The notes under the pieces: model-generated
Databases searched by the model: none
Told to the model about the DNA's origin: nothing
What the model saw: the letters and a program-made list of their open reading frames with translations, nothing else
Source: Pelagadaptatus sp034112445
Lineage (GTDB): Bacteria; Pseudomonadota; Gammaproteobacteria; Pseudomonadales; Cellvibrionaceae
Direction of reading: 5' to 3'
Length of the DNA stretch: 64,000 nucleotides
Assembly: GCA_034112445.1 (NCBI GenBank)
Contig: JAWUVI010000004.1
Location: forward strand, 55,404-119,403
Translations under genes and position numbers: made by a program
Part shown: piece by piece, positions 54,548 through 63,572 of the stretch
Numbering within the stretch: position 1 is the first letter of the stretch
Layout of the letters: the number at the start of each line of letters is the position of its first letter

Positions 54548-55654
54548 ATGACAGCACAATTTGTGGATCACGCGCCTAGAGATGTTCGTATTTTCGACAT
54601 GGCTGAGAAGCTAGAAGTGGATAATATGGACATCCAATTATCTAAGCAGGCGGTTAATGAAGTGGCTGAAATCTTTAATACGCCTTTAACCGGTAGTTTT
54701 AACTGGGACTATCAGATTCAGGATGACCGCATCAGGCGTTTGTATGAATTAGGCAAAGAGTTGAATTGGAATGCTGATACGGATTTAGATTGGGATAAGC
54801 CAATTGGGAAAGCTTCGCGCGAGGTTCGTGTTTTTGCGAGTGGTTTTTCTGAGTATGAAGAGTTTCTCAGTATGTCTGAAGAGGAACAAAATAAATTTTT
54901 AGATCACCAAGAATGCTGGTCAGATTCGCAGTTTTTGCACGGCGAGCAGGGAGCCTTGTTGGTGGCGTCACAGTTGGTCTCTTGCGCCCCTACTTATAAT
55001 GCTAAGTTATACGCAGCTTCTCAAACGTTTGATGAGGCGAGGCATGTCGAAACCTTTAATCGTTATTTACAGGAAAAAATCGGCCTTATGTATCCTATTG
55101 ACCGGGCTCTCAAAAGCTTGATTGATAAAATATTAACGGATGAGCGTTGGGATCTTAAATTCATTGGCATGCAAGTGATTATTGAAGGTTTGGCTTTAGC
55201 GGCTTTCACTACATCAAAAGATTATGCAGAGCCCGGCGGCTTTAAGAGCGATATGTTGGAATTGATTATCCGTGATGAAGCTAGGCACGTGGCTTTCGGG
55301 ATTCATTATTTAACTGAGTATGTGAAAACATTATCGGATGAAGAGAAAGAAGAACGAGCAGAATTTGCTTATCAAGCGTGTATGGTAAGTCGTGAACGTT
55401 TGGTGCCTACGGATGTTTTTCGTAGCTTTGGCTGGGATATTGAAGCGGCTCGGGAAGTATTTTTACGTGCTGATGGTATGGCACAATTCCGTAAACTACT
55501 GTTTCAGCGAGTCATGCCTAACTTGCGTCGTATTGGATTATTAACAGATAAAATTCGGCCTAAGTTTGAAGCATTAGGCATATTGGAATACGCCGATCTT
55601 CCTGATGATGGCGATATAGATTGGGCGGAGCTGAGTAAACCATTGTATTCTTGA
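54548..55654 (+). CDS. Ferritin-like di-iron protein (putative oxygenase)
   Basis: 368 residues, helical. The carboxylate-bridged di-iron ligands are readable in order: Glu in FLHGEQGALL, DEARHVETF, Glu in VIIEGLALAAF, and DEARHVAFG. This E...ExxH...E...ExxH set is that of ribonucleotide-reductase R2-like and AurF-like N-oxygenases. The chemistry and substrate cannot be told from sequence. GGAG lies before the ATG. A strong terminator follows. Regulation by the divergent AraC protein is likely. Confidence 0.82.
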   Translation: MTAQFVDHAPRDVRIFDMAEKLEVDNMDIQLSKQAVNEVAEIFNTPLTGSFNWDYQIQDDRIRRLYELGKELNWNADTDLDWDKPIGKASREVRVFASGFSEYEEFLSMSEEEQNKFLDHQECWSDSQFLHGEQGALLVASQLVSCAPTYNAKLYAASQTFDEARHVETFNRYLQEKIGLMYPIDRALKSLIDKILTDERWDLKFIGMQVIIEGLALAAFTTSKDYAEPGGFKSDMLELIIRDEARHVAFGIHYLTEYVKTLSDEEKEERAEFAYQACMVSRERLVPTDVFRSFGWDIEAAREVFLRADGMAQFRKLLFQRVMPNLRRIGLLTDKIRPKFEALGILEYADLPDDGDIDWAELSKPLYS

Positions 55655-55679
55655 GTATTTTATAGCTCAGCATGTTCAT

Positions 55680-55708
55680 AAAAAAGGCCTCAGTTGAGGC
55701 CTTTTTTT
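55680..55708. terminator. Strong bidirectional terminator
   Basis: Perfect stem AAAAAAGGCCTCA / TGAGGCCTTTTTT with a 2-nt spacer (GT) at the centre, ending in a 7-T run. It lies 26 bp after the di-iron gene and 21 bp before the convergent amidohydrolase stop, so it can serve both. Confidence 0.9.
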
Positions 55709-55728
55709 GATCTTGTCAGTAAGAGATA

Positions 55729-57462
55729 TTAAATATCAAGAAAGCCTTTATGGTAAGGCTCAATAGGTGCTTTGGTACCTTCAAATACCGTACCCCATAT
55801 TTTTATGTCTTTAATGGTGATGGCGTCCACTTTATATGGATCATCTTCAAGAATAGTGAAATCGGCTTGCTTGCCTACTTTGATGCTGCCAATGCGGTCT
55901 TCCATTTGCATTTGAAATGCAGCGTCGATGGTGATGGCTTCCATGGCCTCATGAACGGATATTTTGTGCTGCTCACCCATAACATTACCTTCTGCGGTTA
56001 AGCGGGTGATGGCGGCCCAGGCCAGTAATAGCGGTTGGGCGGGCGCCATAGTGAAGTCTGAATGAAAGGCCAGAGGGATATTGGCATCCACAACGGATTT
56101 TAACGGCACCATATTGGCTGCTCGTTCTGCGCCTAATCCATATTGAGAGTATTTGTTGGCCAAAGCCCATACATAGTAAGGGTTGGCTTGCACTAGCACT
56201 CCGAGATCGGCCATGAGTTGGGCTTGTTCAGGCCGAGCATAGGCGAAGTGGTGGATAGTAAGGCGGTGATCTTGGCGCGGGTATTCTTGTTGCATTTTTT
56301 TCACGATATCCAGAGTTTTGTCTAACCCTAAATCACCGTTGATGTGGATGTGTATTTGGTAGTCGGCTTGCCAATACACACGCACGGCTTCTTCTAATTG
56401 ATCGGGTGTCATTAACCATTCACCATGATGATCATCGATATAACCTTCACTCATCTGCATTAATTGTGAGTATGCGGCGCCATCACCGAACAATTTTACT
56501 TGTTTGGGAAGAATGGTCACTTTATTGGTGCCTCTGTCTTGCACGGAGTTGATAAACTCTAGTGTTTCAGCATGGCTTCTATTTTTGGCTAGGCCTTTGC
56601 CGTCGGGGAGGATGTTAAATCGAAAGGGTGTGCTATCTCGATTCCATGCAGAAAATTTAATCGCAGTAAATTCTTTGTCGAAATCTGCCCCGCCAAACGC
56701 GCCATCAGAAACAGTGGTGATACCACCAGCGTGAATTATTTTAGTCGCGTGCTTTAGAGCACCGAGATAGCGTAGAGGTGAAAGTAAAACCGGACCGATT
56801 TTATCCATGGCTTCCAAAAACAGCCCGTTTTCAAAAAAGTGACCTTTTTCGAAATCAATTTGTGGGTTGCCAGAATCTTCAAGGCCCAGCTCCTCAATGG
56901 CGGCGGTATTGACGTATATCTCATGGAAAGATCGATGCCAAATAATGATAGGACGGGTGCTCGATATTGAATCTAATAACTCACGACTTATTTCACCGTG
57001 AAATAAGTCGTGATAGCCCCAGCTCCAAAGCCAGTCGTCTTGGTTAAGGTTGGCTTCGTGCTTAGTCAGTCGCTGGATATAGTCGGCGTGGGTTTTAACC
57101 CCCTTTGCGGTCTTTCCGGGTAAGTTCCAATCGTGCGGCGTGATGAATTCCATCGGCAATAATAAGCCGGCTATGGAAGGGTGTAGGTGGGGTTCGATAA
57201 AGCCGGGCATGATGATCTTATCGGAAAAGCTACGGTCAACTTTACTGTTGTATTCTTGGGTGGCGGTTTGAACCTGCTGTAAATTTCCGACGGCAATGAT
57301 TTTGTCTTTCAATACCGCGACGGCCGTAGATCTAGGCTGATCGGCGTCCATAGTAATGATGCTTTTAGCAGTATAAATAGTAACGGTGGAGGAGCTGTCG
57401 CAGCCTGAAATCAAGAATAATATACTGAGTAAGGTAATTAGTTTGTTTTGCATAGAGAGCAT
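55729..57462 (-). CDS. Lipoprotein amidohydrolase (YtcJ/amidohydrolase 3 family)
   Basis: 577 residues. The lipoprotein signal ends LFLISGC (lipobox LISGC, Cys near residue 21). Enzyme motifs: GFIEPHLHPS near 86 (HxH metal site), IHINGD near 373, IHHFAY near 400, and FHSDFTMAP near 466. Second member of the same family in the window; the other is held by a membrane helix. Substrate unknown. TAGGT precedes the ATG. It starts 6 bp after the Asp/Ser-rich gene and may be cotranscribed with pepA-holC. Confidence 0.86.
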   Translation of the reverse strand: MLSMQNKLITLLSILFLISGCDSSSTVTIYTAKSIITMDADQPRSTAVAVLKDKIIAVGNLQQVQTATQEYNSKVDRSFSDKIIMPGFIEPHLHPSIAGLLLPMEFITPHDWNLPGKTAKGVKTHADYIQRLTKHEANLNQDDWLWSWGYHDLFHGEISRELLDSISSTRPIIIWHRSFHEIYVNTAAIEELGLEDSGNPQIDFEKGHFFENGLFLEAMDKIGPVLLSPLRYLGALKHATKIIHAGGITTVSDGAFGGADFDKEFTAIKFSAWNRDSTPFRFNILPDGKGLAKNRSHAETLEFINSVQDRGTNKVTILPKQVKLFGDGAAYSQLMQMSEGYIDDHHGEWLMTPDQLEEAVRVYWQADYQIHIHINGDLGLDKTLDIVKKMQQEYPRQDHRLTIHHFAYARPEQAQLMADLGVLVQANPYYVWALANKYSQYGLGAERAANMVPLKSVVDANIPLAFHSDFTMAPAQPLLLAWAAITRLTAEGNVMGEQHKISVHEAMEAITIDAAFQMQMEDRIGSIKVGKQADFTILEDDPYKVDAITIKDIKIWGTVFEGTKAPIEPYHKGFLDI

Positions 57463-57468
57463 TGAAAC

Positions 57469-58572
57469 CTATAAAAAATCATTTTCAGAATCGCCAAGAT
57501 CCAAGGTGTTATCGGTAGAGTCCTCTGCTTCAGGAATAATTTTCTCAGCGCGCAAATATTGTTTGAGCTTATGACGAAGTCTCGCTTCAATTTTAGGTAA
57601 GTATTCAGCGATGGTCTCTTCTATAGCAAGATCAAGAGAGCGGTAAACATCTTGATCAATGGACGATGCTACTTCTTGAGCTTGTTGGACCGGTGATGAT
57701 GGGATGGATTCTATTGGAGCTTTTGGTTCTATTGGGATTAGGTCGTCTTTAATAATATCGACAAGACTTTTTTGAATGTGCAGGCGGTCGCGAATATGTT
57801 TGGGTAAAAAAGGATTTTCAATGACGACTGGGGTGTCATTTTCTTCAGGTTCAGTGTCGTCACTCTCACTCGTTATATCGTCCACATCATCAAAAAACTC
57901 ACTTGTTGGATCGATATCAATATAATCACTCTTTTCTGCTAAAAGATGGTTGTCAGCAGTAATATCATTTTCACTATAATCTGAATCTGAATCTGAATCT
58001 GAATCTGAATCTGAATCTGAATCTGAATCTGAATCTGAATCTGAATCTGAATCTGAATCTGAAATGTTACTTTCTATTGAGAATAAACTCTGTTGCCCAG
58101 GCAGAGCATCGGGAGCTAAATATGTCGCGGGCAATATAGTTTCAATTAAGCCAGAACTGTCTAGGTCAGAATTATTGAGGTCAGAGTTGTCTTGATCAGA
58201 GCTACTTAGTTCAGGGCTATCTAGGTTCGAACTATCTAAGCCAGAGCTATCTGATTCAGGGTTATCTAAATCGAAGTCGCTTGGGTTAGTTTCTCTGATG
58301 CATTCATCCAAGAGCGAATCGATATCCATACCGGCATTCGAATTCAGGAGCGAGGTTAAATCTAAGTCGGTATCACTGACAAGGGACTGTTGATCTATCT
58401 CGGTGAAATCATCGCGAGTCGTGAGCAAAGGAATGTCGAGGTCGTCAGGAGTGACATTGACAGTATCTTCAAGTACAGGAATTGAGTTTAACTCATCGTC
58501 AGAGAGCAAAGACTTAATGGACAGTAATTCATCTAAAATGGCTTCTTTGTTTTTCTTTTTATTCTTCTTCAT
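57469..58572 (-). CDS. Acidic Asp/Ser-repeat protein in the holC-valS position
   Basis: About 367 residues. A basic N-terminus (MKKNKKKNKEAILDELLSI), then a long acidic low-complexity centre rich in Asp and Ser including a 14-fold Ser-Asp dipeptide run, then a conserved-looking C-terminus (VYRSLDLAIEETIAEYLPKI, EARLRHKLKQYL). An uncharacterised gene between holC and valS is usual in pseudomonads and relatives; this may be its expanded equivalent. No signal peptide. GTG 58581 could replace ATG 58572 as start. Confidence 0.7.
   Translation of the reverse strand: MKKNKKKNKEAILDELLSIKSLLSDDELNSIPVLEDTVNVTPDDLDIPLLTTRDDFTEIDQQSLVSDTDLDLTSLLNSNAGMDIDSLLDECIRETNPSDFDLDNPESDSSGLDSSNLDSPELSSSDQDNSDLNNSDLDSSGLIETILPATYLAPDALPGQQSLFSIESNISDSDSDSDSDSDSDSDSDSDSDSDSDSDYSENDITADNHLLAEKSDYIDIDPTSEFFDDVDDITSESDDTEPEENDTPVVIENPFLPKHIRDRLHIQKSLVDIIKDDLIPIEPKAPIESIPSSPVQQAQEVASSIDQDVYRSLDLAIEETIAEYLPKIEARLRHKLKQYLRAEKIIPEAEDSTDNTLDLGDSENDFL
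57980..58063. repeat. Fourteen tandem TCTGAA hexamers
   Basis: 84 bp of perfect TCTGAA repeats (minus strand TTCAGA), coding alternating Ser and Asp. Copy-number changes by slippage would keep the reading frame. Confidence 0.97.
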
Positions 58573-58662
58573 GGCCGTCACTTTGGGGACTCTAGCAGTG
58601 CTATCTGGAAATTACTTACATTAAGCATAACGCGGAGGTCAGTGGCATTCAATTAGTACCTT

Positions 58663-59124
58663 TTAATTGATAGTGTGGGTTTCTATTGGGTAACCGCGCT
58701 GTTTATAAAAGCTAAAGTGCTCCCTAGTCTCTGCCAGAATTATGGGGTCTTGGCATACGATCTCGGCTAACCGTTCGAACTGGCTGAAATGGTTTGGCGT
58801 GCTTTTACGCAAATTGATGATAAGGCCATGATGATCATTGCAATCTTCTTCGTGGCTTATGGTGACCAATGTTGGTGGTTGACCCGTTTGTGGAGTGTTG
58901 TGAGGTATAAAGCTTTCTGGACGAAAGCTCCAGAGTAGCTCGTCTAGATGCTCTAATTCTTCTAGGTTGTTGACCGCAATAAAGGTTTGCTTGCCAGACC
59001 TAACCGCTTTTTCGGTTAGACGACAAGCGAACTCTAAACGGGATTGATACTGATTAAGAGCTTGCGCCTCATCTATAGGTGTAGATAAGGCGCTACCAAG
59101 AATATAAAAGCTAACGCGAGTCAT
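58663..59124 (-). CDS. holC: DNA polymerase III chi subunit
   Basis: 153-residue clamp-loader accessory subunit that links the complex to SSB. It starts MTRVSFYILGS and shows the family stretch LACRLTEKAVRSGKQTFI-like (here FACRLTEKAVRSGKQTFIAV), LDELLWSFRPESFIPH, and FEPL-like NHFSQFERLAEIV. Directly after pepA with stop and start overlapping (TAATGA type), the usual gammaproteobacterial pair. Confidence 0.95.
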   Translation of the reverse strand: MTRVSFYILGSALSTPIDEAQALNQYQSRLEFACRLTEKAVRSGKQTFIAVNNLEELEHLDELLWSFRPESFIPHNTPQTGQPPTLVTISHEEDCNDHHGLIINLRKSTPNHFSQFERLAEIVCQDPIILAETREHFSFYKQRGYPIETHTIN

Positions 59125-60605
59125 TAGGCGTTCTGCATGAGATATTGAGTGAGCAGGCTAACAGGGCGTCCTGTTGAGCCTTTTTCACCGCCCGATAGCC
59201 ATGCGGTGCCAGCAATGTCCAAATGAGCCCATGCGTAATTTTTAGTAAAGCGTGATAGAAAGCAAGCCGCCGTGACGCTGCCCGCTTTGGGGCCGCCGAT
59301 ATTGGCAATATCCGCAAAGTTGCTGTCGAGTTGAGATTGATACTCATCCCACAAGGGCATGCGCCAAGCTTTGTCTTGTGCACTTGTTCCTGCTGCAAGA
59401 AGCTGCTCTGCCAGTTCTTCATTGTTGCTATACAGCCCTGTAGCGTGAGCACCTAATGCAACAACGCAGGCTCCTGTCAGCGTGGCTATATCTATTACCG
59501 CTTTGGGCTTGAAGCGTTCTGCGTAGGTTAAGGCATCACATAAAACCAACCGGCCCTCGGCATCTGTATTTAGGACTTCGATGGTTTGGCCTGACATAGA
59601 AGTCACCACATCACCAGGCTTGGTAGCGCCACCACTGGGCATATTCTCAGCCGCTGCAATTATGGCGACTAAGTTGATGGCCAATTCCATTTCGATAATC
59701 GCTTTAACGGTGCCCAAGACACTTGCCGCGCCACACATGTCAAACTTCATTTCATCCATGCCGCTACCAGGCTTTAGACTTATGCCGCCGGTATCAAATG
59801 TCACTCCCTTGCCAACTAAAACCGTTGGTTGGTCAGATTTTTTGCCGCCAGAGTATTCCATGACAATTAACTTAGCGTCTTGATTGCTACCGGCAGATAC
59901 CGACAGTAAAGACCCCATGCCAAGTTCAAACATCTGCTTTTCAGTGAGAGCTTTGGTTGAGAGCTTTGGCTCGTTGCGTGCAAGTTTACGTGCTTCAGAG
60001 GCAAGATAGGTCGGTGTACAAATATTCCCGGGAAGGTCACCTAGCTCTCGTGCCAGTGAAATCCCAGCGGCTTGAGCTATACCAACTTTTAAAGCGGTGT
60101 TGATGACGCTAACGTGCTTTTTGTCGGCTACACAATAAATCCCCGTTTTAATCGTTGGAATTGGGGCTTCAGATTTTTTGAGAGTGGTATAACGATAGAG
60201 GCTTGCAGCAAATGCTTTAGCGGTTTGTTGTGCTTTCCAGCTTTCATCATGGTCATCGACTGGAATACTATCGAAAAATAGATGGGCGTTTTTTGCGGCT
60301 GTTTTGTTTAATTGTTGCGTTGCGGAGTTAACCAATTTAATAAATTCTTCAGCTGTTAGGGTGTTTTTCCCGGTACCGATCAAAATAATCCGTTCAGCTG
60401 CACAACCTGCTTGTGTCGTTAATAAAAACGTAGCACCCTTGCTGGGTTTAAAATCACCACTTTTGATAAGCTTGGTGATGAGGCCATTACTTGTTTTGTC
60501 GATTTGCTGGGCAATATCACTTTGTGTTTTATCCTCTGTGATTGGGATGATATAACAATCGGACTTTTGAGAAATTGCGGGATTCAACTTAGCCTGAAAT
60601 TTCAT
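59124..60605 (-). CDS. pepA: Leucyl aminopeptidase (cytosol aminopeptidase A)
   Basis: 493-residue M17 metallopeptidase; in E. coli it is also a DNA-binding protein in site-specific recombination. The signature NTDAEGRL is near residue 349, with the metal site VGKGVTFDTGGISLKPG before it. The C-terminal catalytic domain is complete. GAGGAG lies before the ATG. Divergent from lptF, translationally coupled to holC. Confidence 0.98.
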   Translation of the reverse strand: MKFQAKLNPAISQKSDCYIIPITEDKTQSDIAQQIDKTSNGLITKLIKSGDFKPSKGATFLLTTQAGCAAERIILIGTGKNTLTAEEFIKLVNSATQQLNKTAAKNAHLFFDSIPVDDHDESWKAQQTAKAFAASLYRYTTLKKSEAPIPTIKTGIYCVADKKHVSVINTALKVGIAQAAGISLARELGDLPGNICTPTYLASEARKLARNEPKLSTKALTEKQMFELGMGSLLSVSAGSNQDAKLIVMEYSGGKKSDQPTVLVGKGVTFDTGGISLKPGSGMDEMKFDMCGAASVLGTVKAIIEMELAINLVAIIAAAENMPSGGATKPGDVVTSMSGQTIEVLNTDAEGRLVLCDALTYAERFKPKAVIDIATLTGACVVALGAHATGLYSNNEELAEQLLAAGTSAQDKAWRMPLWDEYQSQLDSNFADIANIGGPKAGSVTAACFLSRFTKNYAWAHLDIAGTAWLSGGEKGSTGRPVSLLTQYLMQNA

Positions 60606-60722
60606 TGGTTCTCCTCAAGACAAAAATGGCAGTTTTCTGGATAATGGACATTGGTCTACTCTAGTGTAAGCGATGCATCCATACGATTAAATCCAAACCT
60701 TTAATTTAGGCTTAATTATTCC

Positions 60723-61850
60723 GTGATTATTTTCAGATATTTAGCAAAAGAAGTTTTAGTGAGCATGTTTGCTGTTAGCGGCGTGCTACTGCTTATCATC
60801 ATGAGCAGCCGTTTTGTAAAGTACTTAGCGGAAGCAGCGGCAGGTAAGCTAGCGCCTGATGTATTGCTTGCGATTATGGGTTATCGCTTACCGGGATTTT
60901 TGGAGCTGGTGTTACCGTTAGGGCTATTTATCGGTATTTTATTGGCTTATGGCCGACTTTATATGGATAGCGAAATGACGGTATTGTCTGCCTGTGGGAT
61001 GAGTCAACGTAAGTTGTTGGGTTATACCTTGCTGCCGGCTGTATTGGTTTCTGTCATTGTGGGCGTATTAAGTTTATTTATTAGCCCTGCGGGTATCGAA
61101 AAAGCCGAATTTATCTTAAGCGAACAAAAGGGCCGAAGTGAATTTGATCATTTACAGCCAGCTCGTTTTATGGCGTCTCAAAACGGTAGTGGGGTGACCT
61201 ATAGCGAAAGTTTAAGTTTGAACCGTAAGCAGATGCGAAATGTGTTTATGGCTGAAATGGGGGTGGCTGATAAAGGTGAACAAGCCAAACTATCGGTAAT
61301 CCTTGCGACCGAAGGCCAACAAATTATTGATCCTGAGTCGGGAGAACGATATCTAAAATTGAATAAAGGTTATCGTTACAGCGGGCGTCCAGGGGAGGCT
61401 GATTATCAAGTGTTGCAATTTGACGAGTATTGGCAGCATCTTGCCAAAAATAAAATCAAAGCTGGCAGTACGGTTAAAGCGGATTCAATTGCTACAGCAG
61501 ATTTATTGGCGTCCGATGACTTAGAAAATATCGCTGCACTACAGTGGCGCTTATCTTTACCCTTGCTGGTTATTGTTATTACTTTGCTCGCCGTTCCCCT
61601 AAGTAAGACGGATCCTCGGCAGGGACGTTACGTGCAAATGGTTCCTGCAATCTTGCTCTATATAGTCTACTTAGTATCATTAAATGCCGCGCGCGGGGCA
61701 ATAGAAGATGGAGGGATGTCACCTTTTCCTGGTATTTGGTCGGTGCATTTTGTGTTTATTACTATTGCTGTGGTCTTACTGTTTTTGAATGACATAAAAA
61801 TTTATTTTAGCCGTAGAAAAACATCTTCGGTGGGTGCAGCTAATGCGTAA
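60723..61850 (+). CDS. lptF: LPS export ABC transporter permease LptF
   Basis: 375 residues with six membrane helices (three at the N-terminal and three at the C-terminal side) around a periplasmic jellyroll (about 125-260). It starts at GTG (MIIFRYLAKEVLVSMFAV). With LptG and LptB it extracts lipopolysaccharide from the inner membrane. Divergent from pepA (117 bp spacer), as in other gammaproteobacteria. No clear ribosome-binding site. Overlaps lptG by 8 bp. Confidence 0.95.
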   Translation: MIIFRYLAKEVLVSMFAVSGVLLLIIMSSRFVKYLAEAAAGKLAPDVLLAIMGYRLPGFLELVLPLGLFIGILLAYGRLYMDSEMTVLSACGMSQRKLLGYTLLPAVLVSVIVGVLSLFISPAGIEKAEFILSEQKGRSEFDHLQPARFMASQNGSGVTYSESLSLNRKQMRNVFMAEMGVADKGEQAKLSVILATEGQQIIDPESGERYLKLNKGYRYSGRPGEADYQVLQFDEYWQHLAKNKIKAGSTVKADSIATADLLASDDLENIAALQWRLSLPLLVIVITLLAVPLSKTDPRQGRYVQMVPAILLYIVYLVSLNAARGAIEDGGMSPFPGIWSVHFVFITIAVVLLFLNDIKIYFSRRKTSSVGAANA

Positions 61851-62904
61851 GTTAGATAATTACATTGCTCGAACGGTTATTGGGTCAACACTTATGGTGC
61901 TGTTGGTTATTGTTGCTTTGATAGCCATTGCAGATTTAATTGATGAACTGGGGAAAGTGGAAGCGGGTTACAATTTTGTTGAGGTTTTGTTTTATGTGGG
62001 TTTGTCTGTACCTAGTGCAATCTATGAACAACTGCCCTTTGCCGCGTTGGTTGGGTGTCTTGTTGGCTTAGGCATTTTAGCCAATGCCAGCGAACTGGTG
62101 GTTATGCGCGCAGCAGGCATCTCTGTTGGACGCATTACTTGGGCCGTTATGAAGCCTGCCCTTGGATTTATTGTGCTGGGAATTCTACTTGGCGAGTATG
62201 TGACGCCCTTTACGGATCAAATGGCTGAGAGTAGAAAAGCCATCGTTCTAGGTGACAAGCAAGCGCTTGAATCTCGGCATGGGCTTTGGAATCGAGAAGG
62301 CAATGAGTACATGCATTTCAATGCGGTTTTACCAAACGGTAAACTGTATGGTGTGACACGTTATCAATTTGATCAAGGTGGTCGTTTACTGTCGTCCAGT
62401 TTTTCTGAATCAGCTATTTATCAAAATGGTTATTGGTTTGAAGAAAAGGGCAAAGAGACTCATTTCAATGAAGGTGGCATAACCTTAAGTGACTTTTCAC
62501 AGAGGCGTTGGGATACCAAGTTGTCACCGAATCTATTGAATGTGTTGGTGCTAAATCCTGATGCTTTATCGGTTTACAGTCTGTATACCTATTCCAATTA
62601 TTTAAGCCAGCAGGGTTTAGAAAATAAAGAATATCGCTTGGCGTTTTGGAAAAAATTAATGCAGCCGCTAGCAACAGCTAGCTTGGTTATTATTGCGATT
62701 TCATTTGTATTTGGCCCCTTACGCGAAGTAACTATGGGCTTTAGAATTTTCACCGGGGTTATTGTAGGGATTGTCTTTCAGACCAGTCAGGATTTATTAG
62801 GGCCATCGAGTCTCGTGTTTGGCTTTCCTCCTATATTAGGTGTTTCTATCCCGCTCATAGTGTGTTTTTTGATAGGTTTTTTACTGCTCAGAAGAGCTAA
62901 CTAG
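61843..62904 (+). CDS. lptG: LPS export ABC transporter permease LptG
   Basis: 353-residue partner of LptF with the same 3+3 helix layout and jellyroll. It starts MRKLDNYIARTVIGSTLMVL, typical of LptG; ATG 61843 is chosen over GTG 61834. Conserved stretches are SVPSAIYEQLPFAALVGCLVGL and the C-terminal ILGVSIPLIVCFLIG. Second gene of the lptFG operon. Confidence 0.96.
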   Translation: MRKLDNYIARTVIGSTLMVLLVIVALIAIADLIDELGKVEAGYNFVEVLFYVGLSVPSAIYEQLPFAALVGCLVGLGILANASELVVMRAAGISVGRITWAVMKPALGFIVLGILLGEYVTPFTDQMAESRKAIVLGDKQALESRHGLWNREGNEYMHFNAVLPNGKLYGVTRYQFDQGGRLLSSSFSESAIYQNGYWFEEKGKETHFNEGGITLSDFSQRRWDTKLSPNLLNVLVLNPDALSVYSLYTYSNYLSQQGLENKEYRLAFWKKLMQPLATASLVIIAISFVFGPLREVTMGFRIFTGVIVGIVFQTSQDLLGPSSLVFGFPPILGVSIPLIVCFLIGFLLLRRAN

Positions 62905-62935
62905 AAGCTGTCCATAGTAAGAGCTAGCTACTTCT
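62890..62935. terminator. Inverted repeat spanning the lptG and RDD-gene stops
   Basis: AGAAGAGCTAACT (62890-62902) is complementary to AGCTAGCTACTTCT (62922-62935) with one bulge and one wobble. It covers both stop codons in a 23-bp convergent gap. It may act as a shared terminator, but has no T-run. Confidence 0.35.
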
Positions 62936-63479
62936 TATCCTTTGGGAGTAGTGCTATTCGAGTTCGGGTCATTCGGTCGTGAATGGTCATTCCGTGCGGA
63001 TCGACTAAGCACCATAAATAACCCAACCCAAAACAAGCCAATGAAATAGGTGCGAGAAGACACCGAGCTATGCATTGAGTTTTATTGGGGGCGTGTCCAG
63101 AGTCATTAATTATTTTCAATCGCCACGCCCGCATACCGGTTGTTTGGCCTTCTCTGATCCAGAAAAAACTAAAAAAACAGACAATTAAAATCAATAATGC
63201 AAGAAGACCAATAAAACCGATACTGGCTTTTTCTCCAACAGCTAGAGGAACATCCAGTAGTTTGTATTTGACTCCCAGCACAATGAAACCATAAGCCATA
63301 CACAGAGCCATAATGAGAAAACTGTCGTATACCATTGCGGCTAGGCGACGGAATAAACTGGCGGGTGTTGCCGTGATTGGTGCCGATGCGCTTGGCGCTG
63401 ATGGAGTTGACTCTTTTGGAGTTGACTCTTTTGAAGTCGATTTTTTTGAAGTCGACTCTTGTGAAGTTGGTGCTGTCAT
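62928..63479 (-). CDS. RDD family membrane protein
   Basis: 183 residues. Low-complexity Ser/Thr/Lys/Pro N-terminus (about 1-40) coded by 15-bp repeats. The RDD domain follows: SLFRRLAAMVYDSFLIM, three membrane helices, GMRAWRLKIINDSG, and a C-terminal HDRMTRTRI motif. RDD proteins are inner-membrane proteins; some are ion exchangers, most unknown. Convergent with lptG, as often seen in pseudomonads. Confidence 0.9.
   Translation of the reverse strand: MTAPTSQESTSKKSTSKESTPKESTPSAPSASAPITATPASLFRRLAAMVYDSFLIMALCMAYGFIVLGVKYKLLDVPLAVGEKASIGFIGLLALLILIVCFFSFFWIREGQTTGMRAWRLKIINDSGHAPNKTQCIARCLLAPISLACFGLGYLWCLVDPHGMTIHDRMTRTRIALLPKDKK
63406..63465. repeat. Four tandem copies of a 15-bp unit inside the RDD gene
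   Basis: GTTGACTCTTTTGAA-like units at 63406-63420, 63421-63435, 63436-63450 and 63451-63465, coding the repeated pentapeptide S-K-E-S-T (variants with Q, K or P). Confidence 0.92.
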
Positions 63480-63572
63480 AAAAAAGGCCCGAATAATGTC
63501 GAGCCAAATTGTATCAGAAAATACAAATCGTTTTGAATGTTAGCGGTTATCAATGAATAATTCATTTCTTAT

